The position numbers were made by a program, and so were the translations under genes. A model generated the notes under the pieces. The model had not been told where the DNA came from and did not search any database. It worked only from the letters and a program-made list of their open reading frames with translations. A stretch of 64,000 nt of DNA from Tolypeutes matacus. Taxonomy: Eukaryota > Chordata > Mammalia > Cingulata > Chlamyphoridae. The DNA lies in contig JAKSZT010053837.1 in the NCBI GenBank assembly GCA_026826555.1, positions 1,190,210 to 1,254,209 of the forward strand, written 5' to 3'. Below are positions 32,481-43,330 of the stretch, piece after piece. Position 1 is the stretch's first letter. The number at the start of each line of letters is the position of its first letter.

Positions 32481-33420
32481 CTCACACTTTTTCCCTCAAA
32501 GCATGGGTTTTATTTAGCACAGGAAAAGAGATTGGGAAAGTAAGCCTACAGTCTGAGGAAATTACGTTTGAAGCAGGAAGAGACAAAGGTGATGATAATA
32601 ACAACAGAATAATTTAGAGGCTCACTAACTGGAACTCGAGAGACTTCAATAGGAGATTATTAATGGGAGGAAGTGGAGGGAAGAGAGAGATTACACGTGT
32701 AACGAGAACAAACGAGAGAAGCATAAGTGAAGAGCTAAAGGAGGGTGAGAAGGAAGAGCAAGGGAGCCACCACATGCCCCTGCTTCTGTTGAGAGCTTAA
32801 CATTGCTGGAAGAAAACAACTGACAGAGAGAAGGCTGCCAAAAGTAGACTCCAAAATCAAAACTCAACCCGGAAATATAATTGGAAAGTTTAAGAGATTT
32901 CTTCTGCAGATTTATTTATTTGGGGGGGAAAAAAAGATGTGAGAAGAAAAGCAAAAGAGGCTTGCAGGTTGCCTGACAAGTTAATGGGAGGAGATAAAAT
33001 CAATTATCTAAAAGAAAGAATAAAGCCCTGCAAGGGAGAAAACAAAAAACAAAAACAACAAAGAAACCAGAATATTCCTGAAACCAAAATACCAACCAGA
33101 GACTTTTACTAAGAATTTGCTGTTTAAGGGTAGAGTAGAAGTTTTTCTAGAAAGCAAAAATCAACAAAGACTGTGGCACAAAGGCTCTTTTGCTTAAGGA
33201 CAGGGGGAATCTCGGGATTGGTACTGCTGTAAGGCTACAGAATTCAGACAAAAAATATTGTGTGAATTCATTGTAAAGATTAATAGAGAGAAATAGCAGA
33301 ATGATATTTGAGACCGTGATCTTAGCTAAAACAAAGGGGGAAGCGAGTAATGGACACAGTTGATAGACATAAAAGGAACAATGGGATATGTGTGTAATCA
33401 GTGTGCAAAAGCCAGAAGAT
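32481..33420. other. Non-coding stretch, nothing recognised
   Basis: Purine-rich stretches (for example 32680-32770), no coding signal and no recognised repeat. Confidence 0.4.
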
Positions 33421-33424
33421 CCGG

Positions 33425-33770
33425 GAGCTCTCTTGGCACTGTCCTAACTGGCTGGGTCATTTTGGACCAAACACTTCAATTCTCTAAGGCTTAGTTTCCT
33501 CAACTGTGAAGTGAGGGCCTTAGGCTGATTCTCAAAGTGTGATCCCCAGACTGGTGAGATCAGAGTTAAGGGGGGACTCGTTAGAAATGCAAATTCTTAG
33601 GTGCCATCCCAGACCTACCTAGCCAGAAACTCTGAGGGTGAAGTGCAGCAACTGGTATTTTAACAGCCCTCCGGTGAGAAACCGGCTGCAGTCTGAGAAC
33701 CACTGAGCAAGCTGCGGGTCTAGACAACCTCTGTGGTCCTTATCGCTGTAAACACCACGATTCTAAGTTA
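33425..33770 (+). mobile_element. MIR relic split by MER5A
   Basis: The left part (33425-33524) has GGGTCATTTTGGACCAAACAC and TTAGTTTCCTCAACTGTGAAG. The right part (33706-33770) has CTAGACAACCTCTGTGGTCC and ACCACGATTCTAAG. The two halves are collinear with MIR when the MER5A between them is removed. Confidence 0.65.
33525..33705 (+). mobile_element. MER5A hAT-Charlie element
   Basis: Follows MER5A closely: GATTCTCAAAGTGTGATCCCC, then TTAGAAATGCAAATTCTTAGG, CCCAGACCTACCTAGCCAG, AGAAACTCTGAGGG and the terminal GAGAACCACTG at 33695-33705. Confidence 0.85.
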
Positions 33771-34137
33771 AAGAGGAAAGATAATTGGGTTATCCTAGGG
33801 AACTAGCAACATGATGAATTGATTTGAATGGTGCAAGAGTTTGCTTAGCCACCTGACCTTCTGAGGTGGGAGAATGCGCTGCGTACATGTAGGGAACATT
33901 CCAACAGTGAAATGACATTCAGAGAGGCAAAGCTAAAGATCACAGGTGCTGTGGCAGGTTGAATTTTGGTCCCCTAGAAAGGGCATGTCTTTTTTCTTTT
34001 CTTTTTTTTTTTTTTTTGTTGTTGTTGTTTTTAGTGCACAATATGAATTTTTTTTTTGCATTTGCTTACATAAATGTTATTTTTTTTTTCATACATATTT
34101 TAAAAGATGCTTAGATTACATAAATGTTACACAAAAA

Positions 34138-34572
34138 TTACAGGGATTCCCATGTTCCCCACCTCCCACACCTCCCATAACATCCCACATAAACATCTTT
34201 GATTAGTGTGGCACATCCCCTGCAATGGATATACACATCCTGGGGCTTTGCCACTAAGCATGGACCACAGTTCACATCGTAGACCACACTCTCTCCCACA
34301 CAGTTCTGCATGGTATATGCTGATGTAAATTGGCCTATATCCGTTGCCACAACGTCACTCAGGACAAACCCCACGTCCTGAAAAAGCCCCTGTATTACAA
34401 CTGCCCTTTCCCTCCCTGCCCCGAAAGCGTCTAGTGGCCACTGGCTCCACCTCACTGTTATAATTTCTTCCATTGCTAGAATCACCATATGTCTACAACA
34501 GAATACCATTAAGTTCACTCTAGTCCATAGCTCTTCCCCCAATCCTGAGGGAACTGGAATGGTGATGTTCAC
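34138..34572 (-). other. 144-codon open frame in copy 3, no known family
   Basis: Begins MNITIPVPSGLGEEL and is unusually rich in cysteine, valine and glycine (ending GCYGRCGRWGTWESL). I do not recognise a domain. No ribosome context can be judged. It lies wholly inside the retroposed repeat, overlaps the upstream frame by 53 bp, and may be open by chance because the copy is young. I do not claim it is expressed. Confidence 0.3.
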
Positions 34573-34885
34573 TCCACCTCCAAGTGAGAGGGGGCTTATA
34601 TCCCATGGATACGTTGGATGGGATTATCCTGCCTGCAGCTGCAGACTCTCTCCATTCCCTGGGATGGCCATTGTCCATCATCGTCTCCTCACCAGGTAGC
34701 TTGGGTAAGTCCATTGAGCTGTAGAGTAGGAGATGCAGCTCCACCGAGATTCCAGGCACAGCTGGAGCATAGGCAGGCCAGAGGCTCCAGTCTCTGGAAG
34801 TACACCTACAAACTCCAGTCTCACATATAGGTTTGAATAGAAGGGACTGATGGCCCATGTGCAGGGAGGACTTATTTGAGTCCAA
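34520..34885 (-). other. 121-codon open frame in copy 3, shared with copy 1
   Basis: Begins MDSNKSSLHMGHQSLL. Its middle and end (MMDNGHP, then SEHHHSSSLRIGG) line up in frame with the 77-codon frame 1416-1183 of copy 1 (MMDNPYP, then SRHHHPQILKI). Shared frames can follow from nucleotide similarity alone, so coding is unproven. No known domain seen. Confidence 0.3.
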
Positions 34886-36128
34886 CTCTCACTCTCAGGA
34901 GCACAGATTACAAAGTAGAGCCCACTGATAAGGCATCAATCTCTGGGGCTATCCCCCCTTATATAGGACGGGCCTGGGTGTCTCCAGAGCCCCCAGGAGA
35001 CCCTCTGTGTGGGGTGATATCCACTTTGGTGTTCTATGGGATCCTACTGAGGTGTGCGTAAGCGTTACCTCTGGGATGACCTCCTGACTCTCTTTGAAGT
35101 CTCTTAGCCACATGAACTCATTTGTCTTTACCTTTTCCCCCCTTTATTTTTTTTCCAGTTGTGTTTCCAGTTGGCACTTGCGTTTGTTTTTTATTTTATA
35201 AAATTTTATTGAAGGATATCATTCATTCATGACATACATAAACAGTAAATGTATAGTAAAAGCTGTAAACTTACAAAACAAACATGCATATCATCATACA
35301 GGGCTCCCATACCTCACCACATCACCTTGCATTGTTGTGAAACATTTGTTACAAACTATGAAAGACTATCATCAAAATATTGCTACTAACTATAGCCCAT
35401 ATCTTATATTTCCTTCAACCCACCTGATTAACACCCTGTATTAGTATTATACATTTGTTATAGTTCATGAGGACGTTCTCATATTTTTCCTGTTAACCAC
35501 AGTCCATCTTCCAACCCTGGATTCCCTGTGTCATGCAGCCCCATGTTTTGTACAACCCAGTCAAAGAGTACACAAAGAGTACAGCTCTCATCTTCATCAG
35601 AGTTGTGCTGACATCACCTCAGTCAATTATAGAACAATTTCATTACTCCTAAAGGAAAAATTCCCATACCACTTGTACTCCCCTATTATTGCCTCTTAGA
35701 ATTGATAGATCTTCCTTGCCATTGCTGCAAAAATATTACAATATTACTGTTAACTATCACCCATAAGTTACATTAGTTATAATTTTCCCATGTACCATCA
35801 TATTCTTAATACTTTGTAAAAGAAGAACATTCTTATATTTATACTATTAACCACAATCTTCCTCCACCACTGAAATCACTGTTATACTTCCCCTAGATTT
35901 TCTCTAGTTTCCTTTCAATCGATATTTATTTACATCCGCAGACTACCCCTTTCAGCCACAATCTCACTTATAAATCAGCAGTGTTAGTTATACTCACTAT
36001 AATGTGTTACTCTCAGCTCTATTCATTTCCACACTTTTACAATTAACTTTTTAATAATGCTACACACATTAAGCATCATCTCCCAATCTCAACCCACCTT
36101 CTATCTCTTAGTAACCTATACTCTAGAG

Positions 36129-36321
36129 CAGGGGTTCTTAACAAGGGGTCCGTGAGCTTGAATTGAAATTGAAAAAAAGCATTATTCTTGTGGGGACATG
36201 TTGGTGTGGGTGTGATATATTTATTAATAATACACAGTATAGTGTGGACTTAGTAAGGGGTGCGTGATTTTCACCTGACTGGCAAAGGGGTCCGTGGAAT
36301 AAAAAAGCTTACGAACCCCTG
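36129..36321. mobile_element. 193-bp non-autonomous hAT element, copy 1
   Basis: Starts CAGGGGTTCTTAACAAGG and ends TTACGAACCCCTG, giving terminal inverted repeats with an internal GGGGTCCGTG(A/G) motif near both ends. A perfect 8-bp duplication, CTCTAGAG, lies at 36121-36128 and 36322-36329, the hallmark length for hAT transposases. No ORF, so it depended on a transposase in trans. It is younger than the L1 it interrupts. Confidence 0.92.
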
Positions 36322-36395
36322 CTCTAGAGTTTGCCTCCATGAGTTTACTCATCGTATTTAGTTCATATTAATGAGACCATACAATACTTGCCCTT

Positions 36396-37150
36396 TTATG
36401 TCTGGCTTCTTTCACTCAACATAATATCCTCAAGGTTCATCCATGTTGTCATATGCATTATTATTTCATTTCTTCTTACAGCTGAATAATATTCCATTAT
36501 ATGTTTATACCACATTTTGTTTAGCCATTCATTGGTTGATGGACACGTGGGCTGGTTCCATATTTTAGCAATTGTGAGTAATGCTCCTCTGATCATCAGT
36601 GTGCAAATGTCAGTTCGCATCCTTGCTTTCAGTACTTCCGAATATATTCCTAGTCATGGGATTGCTGGATTATACAGCAGTTCTATATTCCGCTTCTTGA
36701 GGTACCAACAAACTGTTCCACAAAGGCTGCACATTCTACATTCCCACCAACAGTGAAGGAGTGTTCCTATTTCTCCACAAACTCTCCAGCACTTGTAGTT
36801 TTCTGGTTTTTTTGATGATGGCCATTCTATAAGGTATAAAATGGAATCTCATTGTGGTTTTGGTCTACATTTCCCTATTATCTAGTGATATTGAACATTT
36901 TTTTCATGTGCTTTTTTGGCCAATTGTATTTCCTCTTTGGAAAAATGTCTATTCAAGTCTTTTGCCCATTTTAAAATTGGATTACTTGTCTTTTTATCAT
37001 TGAGTTATAAATGATCTCTTTATATAACATGGATATCAAACCCTTGTCAGATATGTGGTTTCCAAATATTTTCTCCCACTGAATAGGCTGCCTTTTTACT
37101 TTCTTGACAAAATCTTTTGAAGAACAAAAGTGTTTAATCTTGAGGAGTTC
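36396..37150 (-). pseudogene. L1 ORF2 C-terminal fragment
   Basis: The 74-codon frame 36620-36396 reads MRTDICTLMIRGALLTIAK, then CPSTNEWLNKMW, MEYYSAVRRNEI and HMTTWMNLEDIMLSE, the end of ORF2p. Upstream pieces to 37150 are frameshifted. Confidence 0.85.
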
Positions 37151-37963
37151 TCATGAATAGGGTTTTCTATGATCCTACTTTGCTATGGCCCAACTGAATC
37201 AGAAGGGGCCTCAATCCTGATAACTGGAAACCCTGTGAAGACAAGGCCACCTGGAAATGCAAGAGAATGGACGTCAGCAGAAATCAGAAGAGCAGACATG
37301 AAAGAGGGGTTGCCATGTGATGGGAGGCTAGTTAGCTGAAGTAGAACATGGAAGCTAAGTTTCTTCACCTGGTTTATGGAGCATTTAGGTGCACTCAAAA
37401 ACTAATAGATGTTGTACTTCAACTACCTCTTAGAAGGTGTAGTTCACCCTACCCAGTCAATATACATTCCACTGATCTTGGACTGAGAAAAATGTTAGTG
37501 GGTTGTTTAACATAGTACTTGTGTGCCATATAGTAACTACATTTTTTTACAGCAGAAACGTACATTCTCTTAGAATTCTTCAGCCAAAATTCAAGATGGT
37601 ATTGTATTACTCAGTTTGAATCTTGAAGCAGGATGAATTATGGAAGTCAATTGATTTCCCCCCTGCCCCAAACATAATAAATTAAAATAGCATTTGAACC
37701 CCAAGGGTTGCAGTAAGGCAGCACCAGAAAGCAACAGACTTTGGGGAGAAAGCATGGCCAGCCTGACCTTGATTTAGTGCTTCTAGCCCGAAACCATGCC
37801 CTAATAAATGTTTGTTGTTTAAGACAAGCCATTTTATGGTATTTGTCATGGCTGCCTGGCAAACCAAAGACAGTGAAAGCTACATTGGCAAAAATGGCTA
37901 TGTAAGGTGCATACATGTGTGCAGACAATAAAGGGCATTTTAAAAACATTCACTTTCCATTTT

Positions 37964-38204
37964 TAAAACATTCACTTATGGGAAGCGGCTGTGGCTCAAT
38001 CAGTGGGGCTCCCGTTTACCATGTGGGAGGCCCTGGGTTCGGTTCCCGGGGCCTCCTGGTGAGGGCAAGCCCGCCCGCACGGCGTGGTTAGCTGACCCAG
38101 CGAGCACAAGCAGCAAGGGGGGGATAAATGAATAAATAAATAAAAATCTTAAAAATAAATAAATAAATAAAATAAATAAATAAATAAAATAAAACATTCA
38201 CTTA
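37964..38204 (+). mobile_element. DAS-type SINE, young monomer with expanded A-rich tail
   Basis: The body 37979-38189 is a monomer whose tail has grown into AAATAAATAAATAAAATAAA repeats. The perfect 15-bp duplication TAAAACATTCACTTA lies at 37964-37978 and 38190-38204. Confidence 0.95.
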
Positions 38205-39496
38205 CAGTTCAGTTAATGAACTACTTTATAATTAGCTACTTTATATTAATATTGCTTATATTTAAAAAATAAAATCTTCAAGGCTCTTTGGAAGTTTTAG
38301 CAGCATTGTAGGGCTCAAAGGCTGAGCTACAATACCAAAAAGCAAAGCAAAACAAAAGAAAATAAACAAGAAGTTTGTCTTAATAATCAACTTCTCTCTG
38401 CCTGGGTAGAGAAGGTAAATAAGGCTGAAAAACTGGGACATTTAAGGTTGGTTTCTCCATTTTCCCCTTTTCTGGCTTCCTCTTTCACTTTCAGGTACCT
38501 GTTCTTTAACTGCTTTTCCTTGTCGTTCACTCGTGTTTGTTAATCCATTGTCTGCTAGCACCTGAGCAGGAATAAACTTTACAATGTGCTCTTTCAACCA
38601 GGAATTTTCATTGTTTTTAATACTGAAATCTAGAATTCAAAGGCTCCGTCATCTGTAAAAGAGTTTCAGGCTATCACCTAATACGAAGGGAAGTTTTTGA
38701 AAGGAGTAGAAAGACCTCTGGGGTCAGTAAGGAGAGATCTGATCATGGATTTGATTTAGTCATTTTCTTAGCATAAATGGGAGAAGTGGTTGAGTGGGGG
38801 AAGTAGACAGGGGAGCAGTCGGAGAAATCTGTGGTGAAATTAATAGAGAAGATACCGGTTTCTTTGCCTAAAGAATCTTCTCCCATAGGAAGAACAATCT
38901 GCAGGTTGGCTAGACCAGGTAGCCTGTAACGGTTTTCACAAAATCTGTATGGAATTTCTTCCAGGACTGAAGTCTACCTGCCCTGCAGGTCAGTGGTCCC
39001 CCATCCTCCCTGCTCCTCTGCCCCATCTTTTCATGCCCCAGTACAGGTCAGCTCCTCTCTCCTTTTCCCTAATCATAATCCGTCTTCTGCCCTAGTAACC
39101 AGGGCTGCGGTACATGACCCCAAAAAGGTCCACTGAAGAGTGCCCTGCAGAGGGGGTGAATGGAGCCTGAAATCCAGCCCAGGCTTCTCTCACCTAACCC
39201 TCCGCTGGGGGGGGGGGTGTCTTTTCCTAACTTACACAAAAGTTCCCTGGAGGCTAGCACCAACCCTGTCTGTAATCCCTGTGTTGTATTTTTGGACCCA
39301 TCTGCCACTAGATTGACCAATGCTTCTCCTCCCTTTGTCAAACATACTGACAAAAGCCCATGACCCTCCGAGCAGGCATTGGCAGCTGTGCTGTAGGATG
39401 CCCTGGGTACGGCACCCCCTCCAGCTATGTTCTATGCAGATTAAGGATCTCTATTTGTTCCCAGACTGGTTTCTGCCAGTTGTACTCGCTATTTAT
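38205..39496. other. Non-coding stretch, nothing recognised
   Basis: About 1.3 kb without a recognised repeat; a G9-10 run lies near 39209. Frames of 94, 67 and 91 codons (39069-39595, both strands) resemble nothing known. No exon with splice sites was convincing. Confidence 0.4.
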
Positions 39497-39590
39497 TTTG
39501 TAAGATTTATTTTATTTATTTATTTCTCACCCACCCCTCATTGTGCTCACTGTCTGCTCTCTGTTTCTGTTCGTTGTGTGCTTTCACTAT
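39497..39590 (-). mobile_element. 5'-truncated SINE fragment
   Basis: Antisense SINE 3' part only: AAGATTTATTTTATTTATTTATTT head, then CCTCATTGTGCTCACTGTCTGC, as in the antisense SINE at 22650. No tRNA-like part. Confidence 0.7.
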
Positions 39591-40398
39591 TTTAATTATT
39601 ATTTAAATTATTTAGATATCGAATAAAACTGATGACTGTAAAAAGAAAAAGGGCTGTGATTCCTTTGAAAACTAAGTTCAACACTTTGCATAGATAGGGA
39701 AAAAGTAAGTAATAGAAATAGTTGTTGATTTAGCTGTGGGGAGGTATCTCTAAAAGTTTGGCAAAAGAAAACTGCAATGTTGAGGGTTCTGTACTCAAAT
39801 GGCTTTATATGTGTATATTTAAGTCCTTGATTCATATTAGAAAAATTGAAGCTGGAAATGATACACCATGAATTTTGGGTGTATTTATGAAAGAAAGATG
39901 TGGCACTATAATATGCAGACCCATGCTATTTAAATAAAAAAAAACCTTTGGCACTACATCAAGAAACATACATTTACATGCTTTAAAGTAAAACATAATG
40001 CTTAAGATATGTGTGTGTAACATTTGAATCAATTTTTCCAATTAATTAATCATTAACCAATATCTGGTCTACATTATGTAATAAAGAAGATTTCTATAGT
40101 ATTTTATTTAGTGTCTAATGACATTTGTGCATAGTAATCCCTCACCCTTTGTGATGCCTTTCATGCAACTTCAAGTATCGCATATTATTTCTGACAACAA
40201 AGCATATTTCTGACTCATGTGAGAAAAGAGTCATCTTTGATAACAGCCACACAACATATCTATACAAATTCAAAAATTTAAAAAGTTTACATCTAATTTA
40301 ACTTTATTAAATATTCTTTACTATGAATTAGAACAGGAAAGAATCTAGCTGGAAACCACCAAATCAATATTTGGTATCTCTATTGGGAATTTTATAAG
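39591..40398. other. Non-coding stretch, nothing recognised
   Basis: AT-rich, with no recognised repeat or gene. Confidence 0.4.
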
Positions 40399-40772
40399 AA
40401 GTACCATGTAGGGAAGTGGATGTGACTCAAGTAATTGAGCTCCTGCCTACCACATGAGAGGTCCCTGGTTCAATTCCCCAAGCCTCCTAGAGAAGACAAG
40501 CAAGACAGCAAGCTGATGCAACAGGCTGGCATGGCAAGCTGACACAACAAGATGACGCAACTAGAGATGCAGGGAGGAAAACATAATGAGAGACACAAAG
40601 CAGGGAGCAGAGGTGGCTTAAGTGATTAGGCGTGTCCCTCCCATATGGGAGGCCCCAAGTTTGGTTCCCGGTGCCTCCTGAAAGGAAGATGAACATACAG
40701 CAAGCACAAACAATGAAGGGGTGGGAAGAAATAAATAAAATAAATCTTAAAAAAAAAAAAAAATACCATGTA
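40399..40772 (+). mobile_element. Dimeric SINE with long linker
   Basis: Two tRNA-like units (GGATGTGACTCAAGTAATTG near 40418 and GGAGCAGAGGTGGCTTAAG near 40604) are joined by a linker with GCTGATGCAAC and ACAAGATGACGCAAC motifs. An AATAAATAAAATAAATC tail follows. The flanks AAGTACCATGTA and AAATACCATGTA form a one-mismatch duplication. Same type as 52751-53112. Confidence 0.9.
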
Positions 40773-42128
40773 AGTTCCAACTGATTAAACAGCAGGTAAT
40801 GCTTTCAGTCTTTAAAAAATGCTGGGTATAACAAACTCAGAAATTTTCTTAGGAAGGATGATTTCATGTGAGAATAATTATTCATTAAGGGAGAAAGGAA
40901 GGAGACTGGAAAAGTTTTGTTTCATCTTTTCCCAACCATTTGGAGTCAAAGAATCATGCAATTTAGGGGCTTGGGAGTGACTTCAGGTCAGCAAGTTGTA
41001 CCTTTCTCCCATGGCAGAAATTTCTTCTTCAGTTCCAATGGTCCCTAATTTTACTTTATTACCACCAAAAGCAGAATGTCCTCTACTCTCAGAAGGAAAA
41101 TGTATCATTATTGAAAAGTTCAGTTTTAGAAAATTCTTTCTTATGAGCTTTAACATGTCACTTTAAACCTGCCATTTGGGGGGATTAGTTCTGAAATCTG
41201 AAGTACATATAACGTTTAAACATGTCTTGTCCTTGTGTGTTTTAAGGGAACTGGGTATATTTAAGTCAGAGAAAAGAAGATGTATGTGTCCGAGGTGGAT
41301 TGGGGGTAAGCATAATATGCTGCTCAACATACGGGGAAACTACTTATTAGTTTAGCAGTTAGTGTAGAGGCTTGTCTCAAAAAGCAGTGAGTTCTTTGGC
41401 ATAGGAATTTGCTGATGTTTCAGAAAAGAGCAATGATTACCCACTGGGAGACTTTAGGATGTGATTCTTATGTTGGATAAAAGGTTGGGCTAAAAGGCCT
41501 CTAAAGTTCCAAAAGTCTACAATATACTTGACATATTCTATGACTTTTACTCCATAACATATTTGGTTCCTTCAAATACTTTTCACATACTATAGTTTCC
41601 AGGACTTTTCTCCATCTTAGTTTAACTGCTATGAAAACATGTTAATGTAATAAATGTCTTTACAATTTTGTATCCAAAATTAAAACTTATAATCATTAAA
41701 CATGATGCTGAAGTGAGGTCATCAGGAAATGGTCACCATTTGGTGACCTTGACATCTTTCTAGTAAAAGCCAATATGAAATGAATTGTTGCTGAAGAGCC
41801 TTGGAAAGCACCTATTTCAACTAAAGTGACCAGAATTCATCCTTAGGACCAGAATGTACCTAACAAATCAATGAGTTAATCAATTACTTTATAGTCTGTT
41901 TAAAGAAATGTAGGTCAAGAATCCCTTATCTATAATAAAAATATATATGAAAATCAAGTTTTTTCATAAATAATTTGGTAACAGAACCTGATATGAGCCA
42001 CTGGAGGCTATTTATTACCTGCATTTTCCCACTTATTTCAAATATTCAGACTTTTGAGCTGCTGAGTTAAGTGTTTAAATATGAGGAATACTCTATCATC
42101 TTCCTAAATCCAAAAAATCTGAATTCAG
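40773..42128. other. Non-coding stretch, nothing secure
   Basis: The longest part without a confident call. 41430-41520 has a faint MIR-like end (TTGGGCTAAAAGGCCTCTAAAG). No coding frame stands out. Confidence 0.4.
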
Positions 42129-42173
42129 AAACACATCTGACCCTTATCTCACTCCCTATACAAGAATCAACTC

Positions 42174-42388
42174 AAAATGGATCAAAGATCAGGGAAGCGG
42201 CTGTGGCTCAATCAGTAGGGCTCCTGTTTACCATATGGGAGGCCCCGGGTTCGGTTCCCAGGGCCTCCTGGTGAAGGCAAGCCCGCCCGCGCGGCGTGGT
42301 TAGCTGACCCAGCGAGCACAAGCAGCAAGGGGGGGATAAATGAATAAATAAAATAAAATCTTAAAAAAAAAAAAATGGATCAAAGATC
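42174..42388 (+). mobile_element. DAS-type SINE, young monomer
   Basis: The body 42191-42371 sits in the ORF2 part of the L1. The perfect 17-bp duplication AAAATGGATCAAAGATC lies at 42174-42190 and 42372-42388. Confidence 0.96.
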
Positions 42389-42389
42389 T

Positions 42390-43330
42390 AAGTATTAAAA
42401 CCAGGACCATAAAACTACTAGAAGAAAATGTAGGGAAACATCTTCAAGACCTTGTAGTAGGTGGCGGTTTCTTGGACCTTACACCCAAAGCACGTGCAAC
42501 AAAAGAAAAAAATAGATAAATGAGACCTCCTCAAAATTCAACACTTTTACACCTCACAGGACTTTGTTCAAAGGGTTAAAAGGCAGCCAACTCAATTGGA
42601 AAAAAATATTTGGAAATCACATATCTGATAAGGATTTAATATCCAGGATATATAAAGAGATGTTACAACTCAACAATAAAAAGACATATGACCCAATTAA
42701 AAACTGGGTAAGACTTGAATAGACATTTCTCCAAAGAAGAAACACAAATGGAAAAAAAAAAAAAAAAAAAAAAAAAAAATGCATGAAGAAATGCTCAACA
42801 TCAATCATGATTAGGGAAATGCAAATCAAAACTACAATGAGATATCATTTCACACCTATCAGAATGGCCACCATGAAAAAGATAGAGAACTACAAGTGTT
42901 GGAGAGGATGTGGAGAGATAGGAACTCTTATTCACTGTTGGTGGGAATGCAGGATAGTACAACCACTATGGAGGACTGTTTGGCAGTTCCTAAAGAAGTT
43001 GAATATAGACTTGCCACGTGACCCTGCAATACCACTACTGGGTATATACCCAGAAGAACTGAGAGCAGTGACACGAACAGACATCTGCACACCGATGTTC
43101 ATAGCCATATTATTCATCATTGCCAAAAGTTGGAAACAACCCAGGTGTCCATCAACAGATGAATGGATAAACAAACTGTGGTCTATTCACACGATGGAAT
43201 ATTACGTAGCTGTAAGAAGAAATGAAGTCATAAAGCATATGGCAACATGGATGAGCCTGGAGGACATTATATTGAGTGAAGCAAGCCAGACACAAAAGGA
43301 CAAATACTGTATAATGTGTTACTATGAACC
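42390..43330 (+). pseudogene. L1 ORF2 C-terminal fragment with 249-codon open frame
   Basis: The frame 42783-43532 covers the ORF2p C-terminus: [18 protein letters not shown] (Cys motif), [48 protein letters not shown] and [18 protein letters not shown]. It is the longest well-preserved ORF2 piece in the window. The frame then reads through the 3' UTR and A-tail ([10 protein letters not shown]) to a chance stop at 43532, so its last roughly 65 codons are not native. It lacks endonuclease and RT domains. Confidence 0.9.

Larger units (their letters stand above)
33990..35190 (-). mobile_element. Lineage-type retroposed repeat, copy 3 (longest)
   Basis: The T-rich head (33990-34030) is the poly(A) tail on the minus strand. 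The body matches copy 1 (710-1626) and copy 2 (29850-30100). This copy is the least decayed: CpGs remain, and two overlapping frames of 121 and 144 codons stay open in element-sense direction. It ends near 35190 against the 3' end of another L1. The family is probably a xenarthran L1 3' region. Confidence 0.7.
35195..37150 (-). mobile_element. 5'-truncated L1 with ORF2 C-terminus, antisense
   Basis: The plus-strand start TTTTATTGAAGGATATCATTC is the 3' end of the type also seen at 26017 and 56468. 3' UTR runs to about 36390, and ORF2 C-terminal sequence follows to about 37150. A 193-bp hAT element is inserted in the 3' UTR (36129-36321). Confidence 0.85.
33950..37872 (+). mobile_element. MaLR-like LTR split by two L1-type insertions
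   Basis: The left piece (33950-33990) reads TGTGGCAGGTTGAATTTTGG. The right piece (about 37155-37872) contains GCCATGTGATGGGAGGCTAG, a polyadenylation signal AATAAA at 37803-37808 and a TTGTTGTTTAAGACAAGCC-type end. Together these make one LTR of MaLR type, opened by about 3.1 kb of antisense L1-derived sequence. Exact junctions are uncertain. Confidence 0.65.

Noticed and set aside
34618..35061. Plus-strand frames of 60-70 codons as small genes
   Set aside because: They lie antisense to the retroposed repeat and have no counterpart in its other copies.
39069..39595. Possible coding sequence around 39069-39595
   Set aside because: GC is somewhat higher, but the competing frames on both strands overlap, include a G-run and part of a SINE fragment, and match nothing known.
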